Below are positions 17,013-24,089 of a stretch of 64,000 nt of DNA, one piece after another; the first letter of the stretch is position 1; every line of letters begins with the position of its first letter. Source of the DNA: Acidobacteriota bacterium (lineage in GTDB: Bacteria > Acidobacteriota > Blastocatellia > Pyrinomonadales > Pyrinomonadaceae); NCBI GenBank assembly GCA_025463135.1, contig JAOAPY010000024.1, positions 62,001 to 126,000 of the forward strand, given 5' to 3'. The notes beneath the pieces were generated by a model. The model saw only the letters and a list, made by a program, of their open reading frames with translations. It was not told where the DNA came from and ran no database searches. A program made the translations under genes and the position numbers.

Positions 17013-17519
17013 CTAATTGGGAATGATGTTGCAGGGTGCATAGGGTGCGGCGCTGGGAATATCACAAGGTACATAGCCGGCACTTTCACCCGTCTGCGAT
17101 GTCCTGTAAGCCGGCAGATTTATGGTGGTGCCGACGAGTGGCACAGCGAATTTGAATTGATAGTTGATGATGCTGACGCTGGCCCTGGCGCTCAATTGAA
17201 TCCCATTAAAGTTGACATAATCGACCTGCACGTTACTCGTCGTCAGTCCCGCGGCGACGGGTGCCGCGGTCGCCGGATTCGCGTTGGGATCGCCATAGAC
17301 CACCATGTTCTTGACCGCGGCAATGCCGGCCGCATCATTCTTTCTCACCACAGCGTAACGAGCACCACGCCGAGCGGCATCTCTTAGCGTGTTGTGGATC
17401 CAAAGCAAACGACCGAACTCGAGCACGCCAAACAGCGATGTAAAAAAGATTGACGCGACAATGGCGAGCTCTAACAGGCTGGCGCCTCGTTCATATCTTT
17501 TGGAATTGCGGCTAATCAT
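17013..17519 (-). CDS. tadE: TadE-family pseudopilin-like protein (first of two)
   Basis: A 168-residue protein from the ATG at 17519, preceded by GAGGAG at a proper distance; a TTG two codons upstream is the alternative. The TadE signature is clear: RYERGASLLELAIVASIFFTSLFGVLEFGRLLW near the N-terminus (residues about 8-40, quoted in part), with the prepilin-type G-A-S-L-x-E site. It then shows NTLRDAARRGARYAVV. A short Cys-containing tail (VPCDIPSAAPYAPC) ends the protein. It is a minor pilin of the Flp machine. Confidence 0.9.
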   Translation of the reverse strand: MISRNSKRYERGASLLELAIVASIFFTSLFGVLEFGRLLWIHNTLRDAARRGARYAVVRKNDAAGIAAVKNMVVYGDPNANPATAAPVAAGLTTSNVQVDYVNFNGIQLSARASVSIINYQFKFAVPLVGTTINLPAYRTSQTGESAGYVPCDIPSAAPYAPCNIIPN

Positions 17520-17531
17520 GATCAAAACTCC

Positions 17532-18029
17532 TCACCCCTGATTAGGACCGTTGAACAGCTGATGCATTGTCGAGCTCGCATTCATGTTGATCTTCAATGA
17601 CAACGCGGGAATGCCTGTCAGTTTGCCCACATCAAATATCGGCTGATACTGGTAATTAATAATCTTTACCGTCACGGAATCGATGGTGTTCTGTGATGGT
17701 CCATTGGCGGTAATTGAGACGTTGGCCGTACTCAGACCCGGAAGGATTGGCCCTTTGGAGGTATCGGAAAAATCTCCATAGACCACCATGCGACTAGTCT
17801 CGGGAAACTCCCAGGGTTCGCTGATGCGCCATTTGGAAGCATGCCTGGCTCCGGCCCGGACCGCATTCTCCAACGTGCTGTAGGTGTAGAAGAACCGTCC
17901 GAACTCGGCCGCGGCTCCCATAAGGACAAGCATGACTGGAAGCACCAGGGCGAGTTCAACAAGCTGCGAGCCCCGCTCTTGACGAAAGAAGCGCTTGATA
18001 AGAGAAGCCGGCTTAAACTGAATCCTCAT
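17532..18029 (-). CDS. tadE: TadE-family pseudopilin-like protein (second)
   Basis: A 165-residue protein from ATG 18029 with GAGGT upstream. The longer frame to 18083 would translate a palindromic repeat and is rejected. Signature RQERGSQLVELALVLPVML near 14-32, with Glu at the +5-like position after Gly, then EFGRFFYTYSTLENAVRAGARHA. It is 12 bases upstream of the first tadE. Two tadE genes in tandem probably act as minor pilins, or fill the TadE and TadF roles. Confidence 0.9.
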   Translation of the reverse strand: MRIQFKPASLIKRFFRQERGSQLVELALVLPVMLVLMGAAAEFGRFFYTYSTLENAVRAGARHASKWRISEPWEFPETSRMVVYGDFSDTSKGPILPGLSTANVSITANGPSQNTIDSVTVKIINYQYQPIFDVGKLTGIPALSLKINMNASSTMHQLFNGPNQG

Positions 18030-18050
18030 TGGTTTTACCTCGCTTAACGT

Positions 18051-18160
18051 TCGACAAACTTCAGTTTGTCGATTGAGTCGCACAGGCTAACAGTCCGTGC
18101 GGCATGCCCCACAGGCTGGCAGCCTGTAGTACAGTCGACGACAAACTCAAGTTTGTCGGA
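18051..18160. repeat. palindrome cluster between tadG-like and tadE genes
   Basis: Three palindromes in about 110 bases: TCGACAAACTTCAGTTTGTCGA (22 bases, described here only as positions 18051-18072), ACAGGCTGGCAGCCTGT (18111-18127) and CGACAAACTCAAGTTTGTCG (18139-18158). The first and third share the core of the inverted repeat at 16.9 kb. Confidence 0.85.
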
Positions 18161-18175
18161 CTCTTCTTGGCGGAC

Positions 18176-19387
18176 TTACTTATAAAGAACCGGTATTGAA
18201 AGGCCGGCCATCTGCGGCGAGCCCGGTGAGTAAGTGCCAACAGGAACCGCGACCCGATTGGGGATGTACTCGACGACTAACTGGCAACTGGCATCGACTT
18301 TCTTACGAATGAAAAACGCCCCGAGGTCATTGGCTGTGACCGAGCCGCCCGCTGTGTCATAGGCAGTGTTCAAGGCGATAGGCAAGGTCATGATGCGGCG
18401 ATTGGGCATGCCGTCGGCTCGTTCCACCGACCCACTGCCCTGCTTCGCTGTGTACTGTGCATAGGTAATGGTCTCATCGACGATCGTGTCGGGAGGCTCG
18501 TCAATATTGTTCGATCCGGGGTGGACCGAATAGTCACCGAACCTCGTGTTCGTTCCAATCTGAGCATAGCGGCACATGCTGGGCGCGCTGAGATTGCCCG
18601 CTGGTGATGTACCGGTCAGGCGCGCCACGGTATAGCCGCTGTCCATGTAGCCATACGCATGGATCGATCCGGTCGCTACCATGTCGCCGCCCTGATAGGA
18701 AAGAATGCGATAGCTGGTGGCAGAGTTGTTGTTCCAATCTTTGGGAGTGAGCGTGTACACACCCCCAGGCTGGATCGGCGCCGCCGCGGATTCAATGAAG
18801 GTGTAGGCCGAGTAGAACTTATTCATGGTCAGGCCCACCGAGATACCAGCCGTCGCGGTCGCCCCGAGATTCTGCGTTTTGTTGATGACCATCGACGCGA
18901 AGGTGATGTTAAAAGGCTTGGGAGGAATCGTGACCTTTACAAAGCGAATATTGGTTGCGTTTCCCTCGGCAGTCGTCTGGTCCACATAGGGCCCATTGAG
19001 ATTGACAGCATAGGTCAGGTCAAGATTGGCCACGGTCACGTTGTTGTTATTGAAATCGTATTTGTTGAGGACCTTGGTTGCCTCGAGGACTGCCGAACGG
19101 ATGCCGCCAGAGGTGGAGTTAAGACGCGCGGCCGCACCGAGGGCCGCCGTGTCCGCCGCGTTCTGCATTTCTGCCTTCACGGTATAGAAGTGGCTGATGT
19201 CTACGGCCAGTCCCGTGGCTAATAAGAGTGAGAGCATGGCAACCGCGGATAAAGCCATGACTGCGCCGCGCTCGCCTTTTCGATGATCGGGCATGCGATG
19301 GCGTGGCACGGACGTCTCGCCCGTGTTCGTCGCGCCCGAGGGACCTTTCATACTCTGTCCGGCGTCGCTTGCTGTCTTAACTTTCAT
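18176..19387 (-). CDS. TadG-like Flp pilus assembly protein
   Basis: A 403-residue protein from ATG 19387, with AGGAGAG upstream; the in-frame extension to 19459 is rejected because it lacks a Shine-Dalgarno. Residues about 35-65 carry the Flp/Tad N-terminal signature RKGERGAVMALSAVAMLSLL followed by ATGLAVDISHFYTVKAEMQNAADTAALGAAA (quoted in parts). The remaining ~330 residues are a secreted beta-rich, Asn/Thr-rich region with no VWA motif. TadG-like proteins anchor or extend the pilus base in the envelope. The C-terminal domain is lineage-specific. Confidence 0.85.
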   Translation of the reverse strand: MKVKTASDAGQSMKGPSGATNTGETSVPRHRMPDHRKGERGAVMALSAVAMLSLLLATGLAVDISHFYTVKAEMQNAADTAALGAAARLNSTSGGIRSAVLEATKVLNKYDFNNNNVTVANLDLTYAVNLNGPYVDQTTAEGNATNIRFVKVTIPPKPFNITFASMVINKTQNLGATATAGISVGLTMNKFYSAYTFIESAAAPIQPGGVYTLTPKDWNNNSATSYRILSYQGGDMVATGSIHAYGYMDSGYTVARLTGTSPAGNLSAPSMCRYAQIGTNTRFGDYSVHPGSNNIDEPPDTIVDETITYAQYTAKQGSGSVERADGMPNRRIMTLPIALNTAYDTAGGSVTANDLGAFFIRKKVDASCQLVVEYIPNRVAVPVGTYSPGSPQMAGLSIPVLYK

Positions 19388-19457
19388 CGTCGCTCTCCTG
19401 AATTTCACTGCTGTGGTCGCAGCCTGTTTCCTGTATTGGGTTTTCCTGGGTAACCAC

Positions 19458-19478
19458 ACGCAAGCTGGCAGCTTGCGT
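19458..19478. repeat. palindrome ACGCAAGCTGGCAGCTTGCGT
   Basis: A 21-base near-perfect palindrome in the gap between the secretin gene and the TadG-like gene. A relative with GCAAGCTGCCGGCTTGC is at 52.63-52.66 kb. Confidence 0.75.
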
Positions 19479-19491
19479 TACACCGATGTGT

Positions 19492-21078
19492 TCATTGCAG
19501 GAGCACCGCCAATGCATCTGCTAACTTGATTCGCGTCGCTCGCAGTGCCGGCAACGAGTCATTCATCGCTGTCGCCTTCGCGCCCACGGCATCACTCTTT
19601 GTTGCCGGACTGCTGTCCTTCTTGTCTTCTGTTTGCTGTTCCTTCTCTGTCTTTTTCGACTCAATCGACTTCGGTTCGGCGGGTGCAACCGTCTGAATCG
19701 ACCCGGAAATCGATGACCCGCTCTTGCCCTGTATGCCTTCCCCCTTCGGCTCAACTCCCAGTGGTGATCCGGTTTTCAACCCATCGATGCCGCGCATTTG
19801 CGGCAGATCGTCACGGTTAACAGGTTTGACCAGATTGGCCGTGACTATGAACATCAGCTCGGTCTCATTTTTCTGAAAAGACTTTGACTTGAAGAGCTCA
19901 CCGAGGATAGGAATGCTGCTGATCACGGGCACGCTCGAGAGCGAACGCGTCTCGCTGTTATCCAGCAAGCCGGCAAGCGCAAACGATTGCCCGTCGCGTA
20001 ATTCAACGCCCGTCTTGGCGCGACGTGTGCGCAGACCGGGAATCAGGAAGCCGTCGAACTTCACTCCGTTGGCAAAGTCGATGGTCGAGACTTCGGGCTC
20101 GAGTATGAGCCGGATGTGATCTTCATCAATGATGGTGGGCTTAAAGGTCAGCCGCACGCCATATTCTTTGAAAATGATGCTGACGGTATTCTGTCCGCCG
20201 CCGCCGCCCTGGACGATGGGCACAGGAAACTCGCCGCCCGCCAGGAAACTCGCCTGCTCGCCGTCCATGGCAATCAGGTTCGGCTCCGCTAAGTCGCGCA
20301 CCGCTCCCTGTGTTTGCAACGCGCGAATCATTGCCGCTGTGTTACCACCGAGGACGAAGAGGTTAAGCGCGCTGGAGAGACTGCCCCCCAGAACACCATT
20401 CGTAACGCTGGTAAGCGAGCTGGGTCCACCGCCGCTATTCGCGTACGTGCCGGTGCCGGCGCCTTGGTAAGCATAAGAAGTTCCGAAGTCTTTCATCCGG
20501 TTCTTGCTCACCTCGGCAACTCGAACCTGCAATTGCACCTGCGCCATGGCCTTCACCGGCGATGCCAGCATGTTGACTACTTTGAATCCTGCTGCTTCGA
20601 CGACGCTTTGAACCTGCGCTGAGACTTTCGGATCGCTCACGTTCCCGGAGAGCACGACCGAGCCGTTAGCCTGGCTCAAGCGAATATCGTCTTTGGGAAA
20701 GAGCGCGCGGATTTGCGAATCGATCAGCGACAGGTTGGTTCGCACATAAACATCAAAGACCAGGTATGAGCCGCTGCCCTGCTCCCAGGCAATGAAGTTG
20801 ACCTGCCCAAACGCTTTGCCATTCACGATCACCTGATCCGGCGTAACCAACACCGCCTCAGCAATCTCCGGATTCGAAACTGAGAACCGTCCCACCGGCC
20901 GGTCAAAGTTGATGACCCTCGACTGGCCGACCAGGACATTCACCGCGATCGGCTCTTTCTCTTTGAAAGACGCCTTGTACGAGGTCTCCTGAGCCTGTGC
21001 GACGCCGCCGGCGAAAACCAAAAGAAGGGACGCCAGTGTCAAATAGTTGGGGCGCCAAATAAGGGAACGCTTTTGCAT
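19492..21078 (-). CDS. rcpA: Tad pilus outer-membrane secretin RcpA/CpaC
   Basis: A 528-residue protein with a signal peptide (cleavage near AQAQ, 31). A pilus-type N domain contains VNVLVGQSRVINFDRPVGRFSV. A BON domain spans about 118-180 (SVVLSGNVSDPKVSAQVQSVV). The secretin core spans about 185-430, with LAEPNLIAMDGEQASFLAGGE and the C-terminal VPVISSIPILGELFKS. The tail of about 95 residues is Ser/Lys/Glu-rich. It forms the outer-membrane channel for the Flp pilus, which shows that the organism is diderm. GAGGAG precedes the ATG. Confidence 0.94.
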   Translation of the reverse strand: MQKRSLIWRPNYLTLASLLLVFAGGVAQAQETSYKASFKEKEPIAVNVLVGQSRVINFDRPVGRFSVSNPEIAEAVLVTPDQVIVNGKAFGQVNFIAWEQGSGSYLVFDVYVRTNLSLIDSQIRALFPKDDIRLSQANGSVVLSGNVSDPKVSAQVQSVVEAAGFKVVNMLASPVKAMAQVQLQVRVAEVSKNRMKDFGTSYAYQGAGTGTYANSGGGPSSLTSVTNGVLGGSLSSALNLFVLGGNTAAMIRALQTQGAVRDLAEPNLIAMDGEQASFLAGGEFPVPIVQGGGGGQNTVSIIFKEYGVRLTFKPTIIDEDHIRLILEPEVSTIDFANGVKFDGFLIPGLRTRRAKTGVELRDGQSFALAGLLDNSETRSLSSVPVISSIPILGELFKSKSFQKNETELMFIVTANLVKPVNRDDLPQMRGIDGLKTGSPLGVEPKGEGIQGKSGSSISGSIQTVAPAEPKSIESKKTEKEQQTEDKKDSSPATKSDAVGAKATAMNDSLPALRATRIKLADALAVLLQ

Positions 21079-21100
21079 GATTAGCTCCTCTGCCGAGTGC

Positions 21101-21216
21101 GGATTTCTGATTTCTGATTTCGGAATTTTTCGTTGCCTGTTGGCCCCATTCCAAAATCAGAATTTTCAATTCTCAAATCGTTGATCCCACCCGCTAACGC
21201 CGGTGGTACTGACAGG
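21101..21216. repeat. heptamer-repeat hairpin plus CCCACCCGCTAACGC repeat
   Basis: ATTTCTG heptamers (about 21102-21130) face complementary A-rich heptamers (21158-21180). Immediately after comes CCCACCCGCTAACGCCGGTG (about 21186-21205), which recurs at 22202-22221 in the next gap of the same operon. Confidence 0.75.
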
Positions 21217-21228
21217 GCTGCCGCTGTC

Positions 21229-22128
21229 TTAGGGAAAGTCGACGTTGCGTCGCTTGGCGCCTTCGATCATTTCAACTGACGCGCGCGGGGGATGGGGCAT
21301 GGGTGCGGCAACTGGTTTTACTTCCGTTTGCGGACGCGGTCGCGGCGCCGACTTGGCAACGGGTTTGGGTTGCTCGCTCTTAAGTGAACCGGGATCGGGT
21401 TGTGTGGTCGCATGTTCACCAGTGAGGAGTCCGTGCTTGTTCACACCTGTCGTTTGCTCATCACCCTGGTCGATGGAGTTGCGCATGACGAGCTGCAACT
21501 TGCCTTCGGAGGAAGCGAGCGCGAGCTTTTCCGCCTGCTCTGGTGTCACCAGCAGAGTGACAACTTTGACGCTGTTGGCGTCACGCTGATTTTCCGGTTT
21601 ATCGATGTTCTGACCGTTGGCGAGTACCTTGATATTCTGCAAAACGATCTTGGAGATGGGACCCTGAGAGCTGCTGCTGTCATCCGGCCGAATCACTACT
21701 ACGACATCGACAAGCGTGCCAGGCATAATGAAGCCGGAAATCCCGACCACATCGTCAACCTTCACAGTCATCGCCCGGTAACCTTCCGGAATGACGGCCG
21801 ACAAGCCGCCGGCGGTTCCTTCCGGCGCCAGCCGCGATTCGGTTATCGGTTCGCGCGCTGCGATGTTAACCACCGCTACTCGGTCGGTCAGTTTCGCAGC
21901 GGCTTCGAACGTACCGTCGGGCGTAGACTCTTTGGGAAACTGAACCATCATTACCTGTTCGGGAATGATCTTGGTTCCTACAGGAATCGCGACCTTCGCC
22001 ACGGCAACCATGTTCAGATTTTTTGTGTAGGCCTGGGCACTCGACAGATACCGGCTGACAGACACAGCTGCGAGTAACCCAAATACCAGGGCCCCCGCCA
22101 AAACGAATAGAAAACGTTTGTTGCGCAT
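21229..22128 (-). CDS. rcpC: Flp pilus assembly protein RcpC/CpaB
   Basis: A 299-residue protein from ATG 22128 with AGGAGAA upstream; the longer frame to 22206 is rejected. One N-terminal membrane segment (FLFVLAGALVFGLLAAVSVS) is followed by an SAF domain, VAVAKVAIPVGTKIIPEQV, then the RcpC domain with VIPEGYRAMTVKVDDVVG and GFIMPGTLVDVVVVI. The C-terminal ~70 residues are Pro/Lys-rich and probably disordered. It works in the periplasm with the secretin and may bind peptidoglycan. Confidence 0.92.
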   Translation of the reverse strand: MRNKRFLFVLAGALVFGLLAAVSVSRYLSSAQAYTKNLNMVAVAKVAIPVGTKIIPEQVMMVQFPKESTPDGTFEAAAKLTDRVAVVNIAAREPITESRLAPEGTAGGLSAVIPEGYRAMTVKVDDVVGISGFIMPGTLVDVVVVIRPDDSSSSQGPISKIVLQNIKVLANGQNIDKPENQRDANSVKVVTLLVTPEQAEKLALASSEGKLQLVMRNSIDQGDEQTTGVNKHGLLTGEHATTQPDPGSLKSEQPKPVAKSAPRPRPQTEVKPVAAPMPHPPRASVEMIEGAKRRNVDFP

Positions 22129-22201
22129 TGGTTCATTCTCCTGCCGGCTGACTTCCGAGCCGGCCATAAGTTTTATTCTGTCTTCCAGGTCCTGCCGTTG
22201 G

Positions 22202-22230
22202 CCCACCCGCTAACGCAGGTGGTAGTGACC
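22202..22230. repeat. CCCACCCGCTAACGC(A/C)GGTGGTA repeat, second copy
   Basis: Nearly identical to the element at 21186-21213, both between genes of the Tad operon. The unit contains the palindromic pair CCACC...GGTGG. Confidence 0.75.
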
Positions 22231-22252
22231 GGCCTACTGCCTTCTCCCTCGT

Positions 22253-22783
22253 CTACCAGCCATGAAAGAGGAACAGCGAAATCAAACTACCGAATGTGAT
22301 TGCCACGCCATAAGGGATCGTGAGCCGGCGGTCATTGGGTACGGCAAAGCGAGGCACACGCTGACCCGGTAAGAGCCCGAACACGATCTGGAGCACGCGC
22401 ATCATCGTTACCTTCATTTGACCTGCTCGCAGCATCGAAACGATTCCCAGCACCCCGCCGGTTAAGGTAACGACGATGAACATCGGCAACACCAGATGCG
22501 CGCCGGCAACTGCTCCGATGGCCGCGAATAATTTGACGTCGCCCGCGCCCATGGCCCCAAAGATGTGCAGTACGAACATTAGAAAAAAGGCGAGAGCACA
22601 ACCACCCAGGCTGGCGAGCGCGCCCCCAAAACCGGCGAAGGCGACATTAAGAAAAAAACCAACGATCAAAGTAGCGAGCACAAAGGGGTTCGGTATGCGG
22701 CGATAACAGATGTCGTAGTAAGAAATGATGAACGCCAGCGGGATCAGAAATGCTGCGCTTATGAGCGTCAATGGACCAGACAT
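22253..22783 (-). CDS. tadV: prepilin peptidase TadV/CpaA (A24 family)
   Basis: A 176-residue polytopic aspartic peptidase. The two catalytic Asp motifs are visible: YYDICYRRIPNP near 22-33 and GAGDVKLFAAIG near 78-89. It cleaves the leader of Flp pilins and TadE-type pseudopilins at the inner face of the membrane. The short size without a methylase domain is typical for the TadV/CpaA branch. It directly follows the two flp genes in transcription. Confidence 0.94.
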   Translation of the reverse strand: MSGPLTLISAAFLIPLAFIISYYDICYRRIPNPFVLATLIVGFFLNVAFAGFGGALASLGGCALAFFLMFVLHIFGAMGAGDVKLFAAIGAVAGAHLVLPMFIVVTLTGGVLGIVSMLRAGQMKVTMMRVLQIVFGLLPGQRVPRFAVPNDRRLTIPYGVAITFGSLISLFLFHGW

Positions 22784-22881
22784 CTTGTTTCTTCCGCCCT
22801 CTTTCTGTAAGGCAACCTGTTAGTTGGCGCAGGTTCAAGCCTTCGCGAGTCTCGCGGCGGCCTTGCTTGCTTTACAATTGC

Positions 22882-23037
22882 CTACTTGATGTTGTTGGCC
22901 AGATTGGTGATAACGCCGCCGATGTTCTTGCCAATCGCGGTGAAGGCCACGACTACTGCGAGCGCAACCAAAGCCGCGGCTACAGCGTATTCAGACATTT
23001 CAAGTCCCGTTTCATCCTGAAAGAATGCTTGAATCAC
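22882..23037 (-). CDS. flp: Flp-family type IVb pilin 1
   Basis: A 51-codon gene starting at GTG 23037, with AAGGAGG ideally spaced upstream. The sequence begins MIQAFFQDETGLEMSEYAVA. The prepilin site is TG / LEMSEY, with Glu at +5 and Tyr at +6 after the cleaved Gly, as in all Flp pilins. A hydrophobic helix follows, and the tail is GGVITNLANNIK. This is a major pilus subunit. It is nearly identical in its tail to the second flp gene, which points to a local duplication. Confidence 0.95.
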   Translation of the reverse strand: MIQAFFQDETGLEMSEYAVAAALVALAVVVAFTAIGKNIGGVITNLANNIK

Positions 23038-23114
23038 GACAAACCTCCTTGCGAAGATGGAGGTGCGCGCTTTGCTCGTGTGGCCCGGCGCGCCCTCCGC
23101 TTCGCTATCTTTTT

Positions 23115-23270
23115 CTACTTGATGTTGTTAGCCAGGTTGGTGATCACGCCGCCGATGTTCTTGCCCAGGGTGCCGAACACAAGAACGACTGCCAACGCGA
23201 TCAAAGCCGCTGCTACTGCGTACTCTGAAAGTTCCAGACCTGTCTCGTCACGAAGAAAATTCTTAATCAT
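23115..23270 (-). CDS. flp: Flp-family type IVb pilin 2
   Basis: A 51-codon gene from ATG 23270 with AAGGAG upstream. It begins MIKNFLRDETGLELSEYAVA, with the G / LELSEY processing site. It differs from pilin 1 mainly in the first eight residues and in the middle of the helix (VVLVFGTLGKN against VVVAFTAIGKN). The 77-base gap to pilin 1 can fold as a hairpin (GGAGGGCGCGC...CACCTCC), which may tune the relative expression of the two pilins. Confidence 0.95.
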   Translation of the reverse strand: MIKNFLRDETGLELSEYAVAAALIALAVVLVFGTLGKNIGGVITNLANNIK

Positions 23271-23367
23271 TTCAATTGCTCCTTGTAGATTTGGTTTAAG
23301 AGTTGGTGTTTCGTCCTCCGCCGTGCGGTTGCAAGTCCGCCTTTAGGAAGGACAGTTTGCTGAAGTT

Positions 23368-23652
23368 TCAGTAACCATGATTCAGCGTGGATACACCGCG
23401 CAGATCTGAATCGCCTTCGGTCTCGACGCGGCCGCGCTTCGTAGTGACGCTTTCGCAACTGAGACCGAGACGGCCCTCACCTAAGCTTGCCACGACACTT
23501 GCCAACCCCAGCACAACGACCAGCAGGTCACCTTGCAGACTGTCGGCGAGTGCGGTCGCCCGAATGCCTGCAACTAAAGCGATGACCAGGAATGGTGTTG
23601 CGACGGCGATGCCGAGTAACGAAAAGAAGACTTTGCGGTTTACACTTTTCAT
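23368..23652 (-). CDS. small membrane protein at the head of the Tad operon
   Basis: A 94-residue protein with two hydrophobic segments (about 8-28 and 42-60) and a polar C-terminal tail ending CESVTTKRGRVETEGDSD and beyond. GGACAAG lies upstream of the ATG. It is the first gene after the predicted sigma-54 promoter and precedes the two flp genes. I recognise no family. It is about 100 bases upstream of pilin 2, so co-transcription is likely. It could be a pilus accessory protein or a small membrane chaperone. Confidence 0.65.
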   Translation of the reverse strand: MKSVNRKVFFSLLGIAVATPFLVIALVAGIRATALADSLQGDLLVVVLGLASVVASLGEGRLGLSCESVTTKRGRVETEGDSDLRGVSTLNHGY

Positions 23653-23733
23653 GGTTCTTGTCCTTGCCCTCCGGCTCGCCTCTTGGCTGACTTGCCCTGC
23701 GGCTCGTTTGCCTTGCGGACGAATCAGGTCATT

Positions 23734-23748
23734 ACAAGAGGCGTGCCA
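23734..23748 (-). promoter_or_regulatory. predicted sigma-54 (-24/-12) promoter of the Tad pilus operon
   Basis: On the minus strand TGGCACG (23742-23748), 4 bases, then TTGT (23734-23737). This matches the sigma-54 consensus TGGCACG-N4-TTGC at all but the last base, with the invariant GG and the correct spacing. It would give a transcript start about 70 bases before the first pilus gene. A sigma-54 activator gene lies about 5 kb upstream at 28.4-30.0 kb. Confidence 0.65.
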
Positions 23749-23777
23749 CCGCTCGCTAATTATTCAATCTTTGATTT

Positions 23778-23796
23778 TGTTGAAGTATTGTTGAAG
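23778..23796. promoter_or_regulatory. direct repeat TGTTGAAG, 11-bp period, upstream of sigma-54 promoter
   Basis: TGTTGAAG occurs at 23778-23785 and 23789-23796, one helical turn apart, 30-48 bases upstream of the -24 element. This could be an activator or IHF-like binding site. A TTGTTG-containing palindrome also occurs at 28379-28391. Confidence 0.3.
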
Positions 23797-24089
23797 TTCG
23801 AGCGTGAATTGGCCCTGCACTTGTCGCCCTCAGTTGACAACGAAGGCGTGGCGAAAGAGCGAACTGCCCGGCAAGAAGCAAGGAATGAGTTGTTCGGCTG
23901 GGGTTATTACGCTGTCGCCGTGAGGTTACAACAATGGGTGAGCGATTTAACCGCGGGATGCGGGGAGTGAGGTCACCTTTCCATCAGGTTTCTGTTGGAT
24001 GTCTCTTATGTTCTCGTTAGTTCTTGCTGCTCCATGGTCGAAAAGTATAGGGCGACGTTGGGCCTCGGGTGATGAGGACTCCTGGAGGA

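Larger units (their letters stand above)
23653..24089. other. control region of the Tad pilus locus, no gene seen
   Basis: 437 bases between the small membrane gene and a minus-strand membrane-protein gene. It holds the predicted sigma-54 promoter and an 11-bp-spaced direct repeat. A 95-codon plus-strand frame (23683-23970) lacks a Shine-Dalgarno and protein-like composition and was not called. Confidence 0.6.

Noticed and set aside
23683-23970. 95-codon plus-strand gene in the pilus control region
   Set aside because: No ribosome site, odd composition, and overlaps the promoter elements of the opposite strand.
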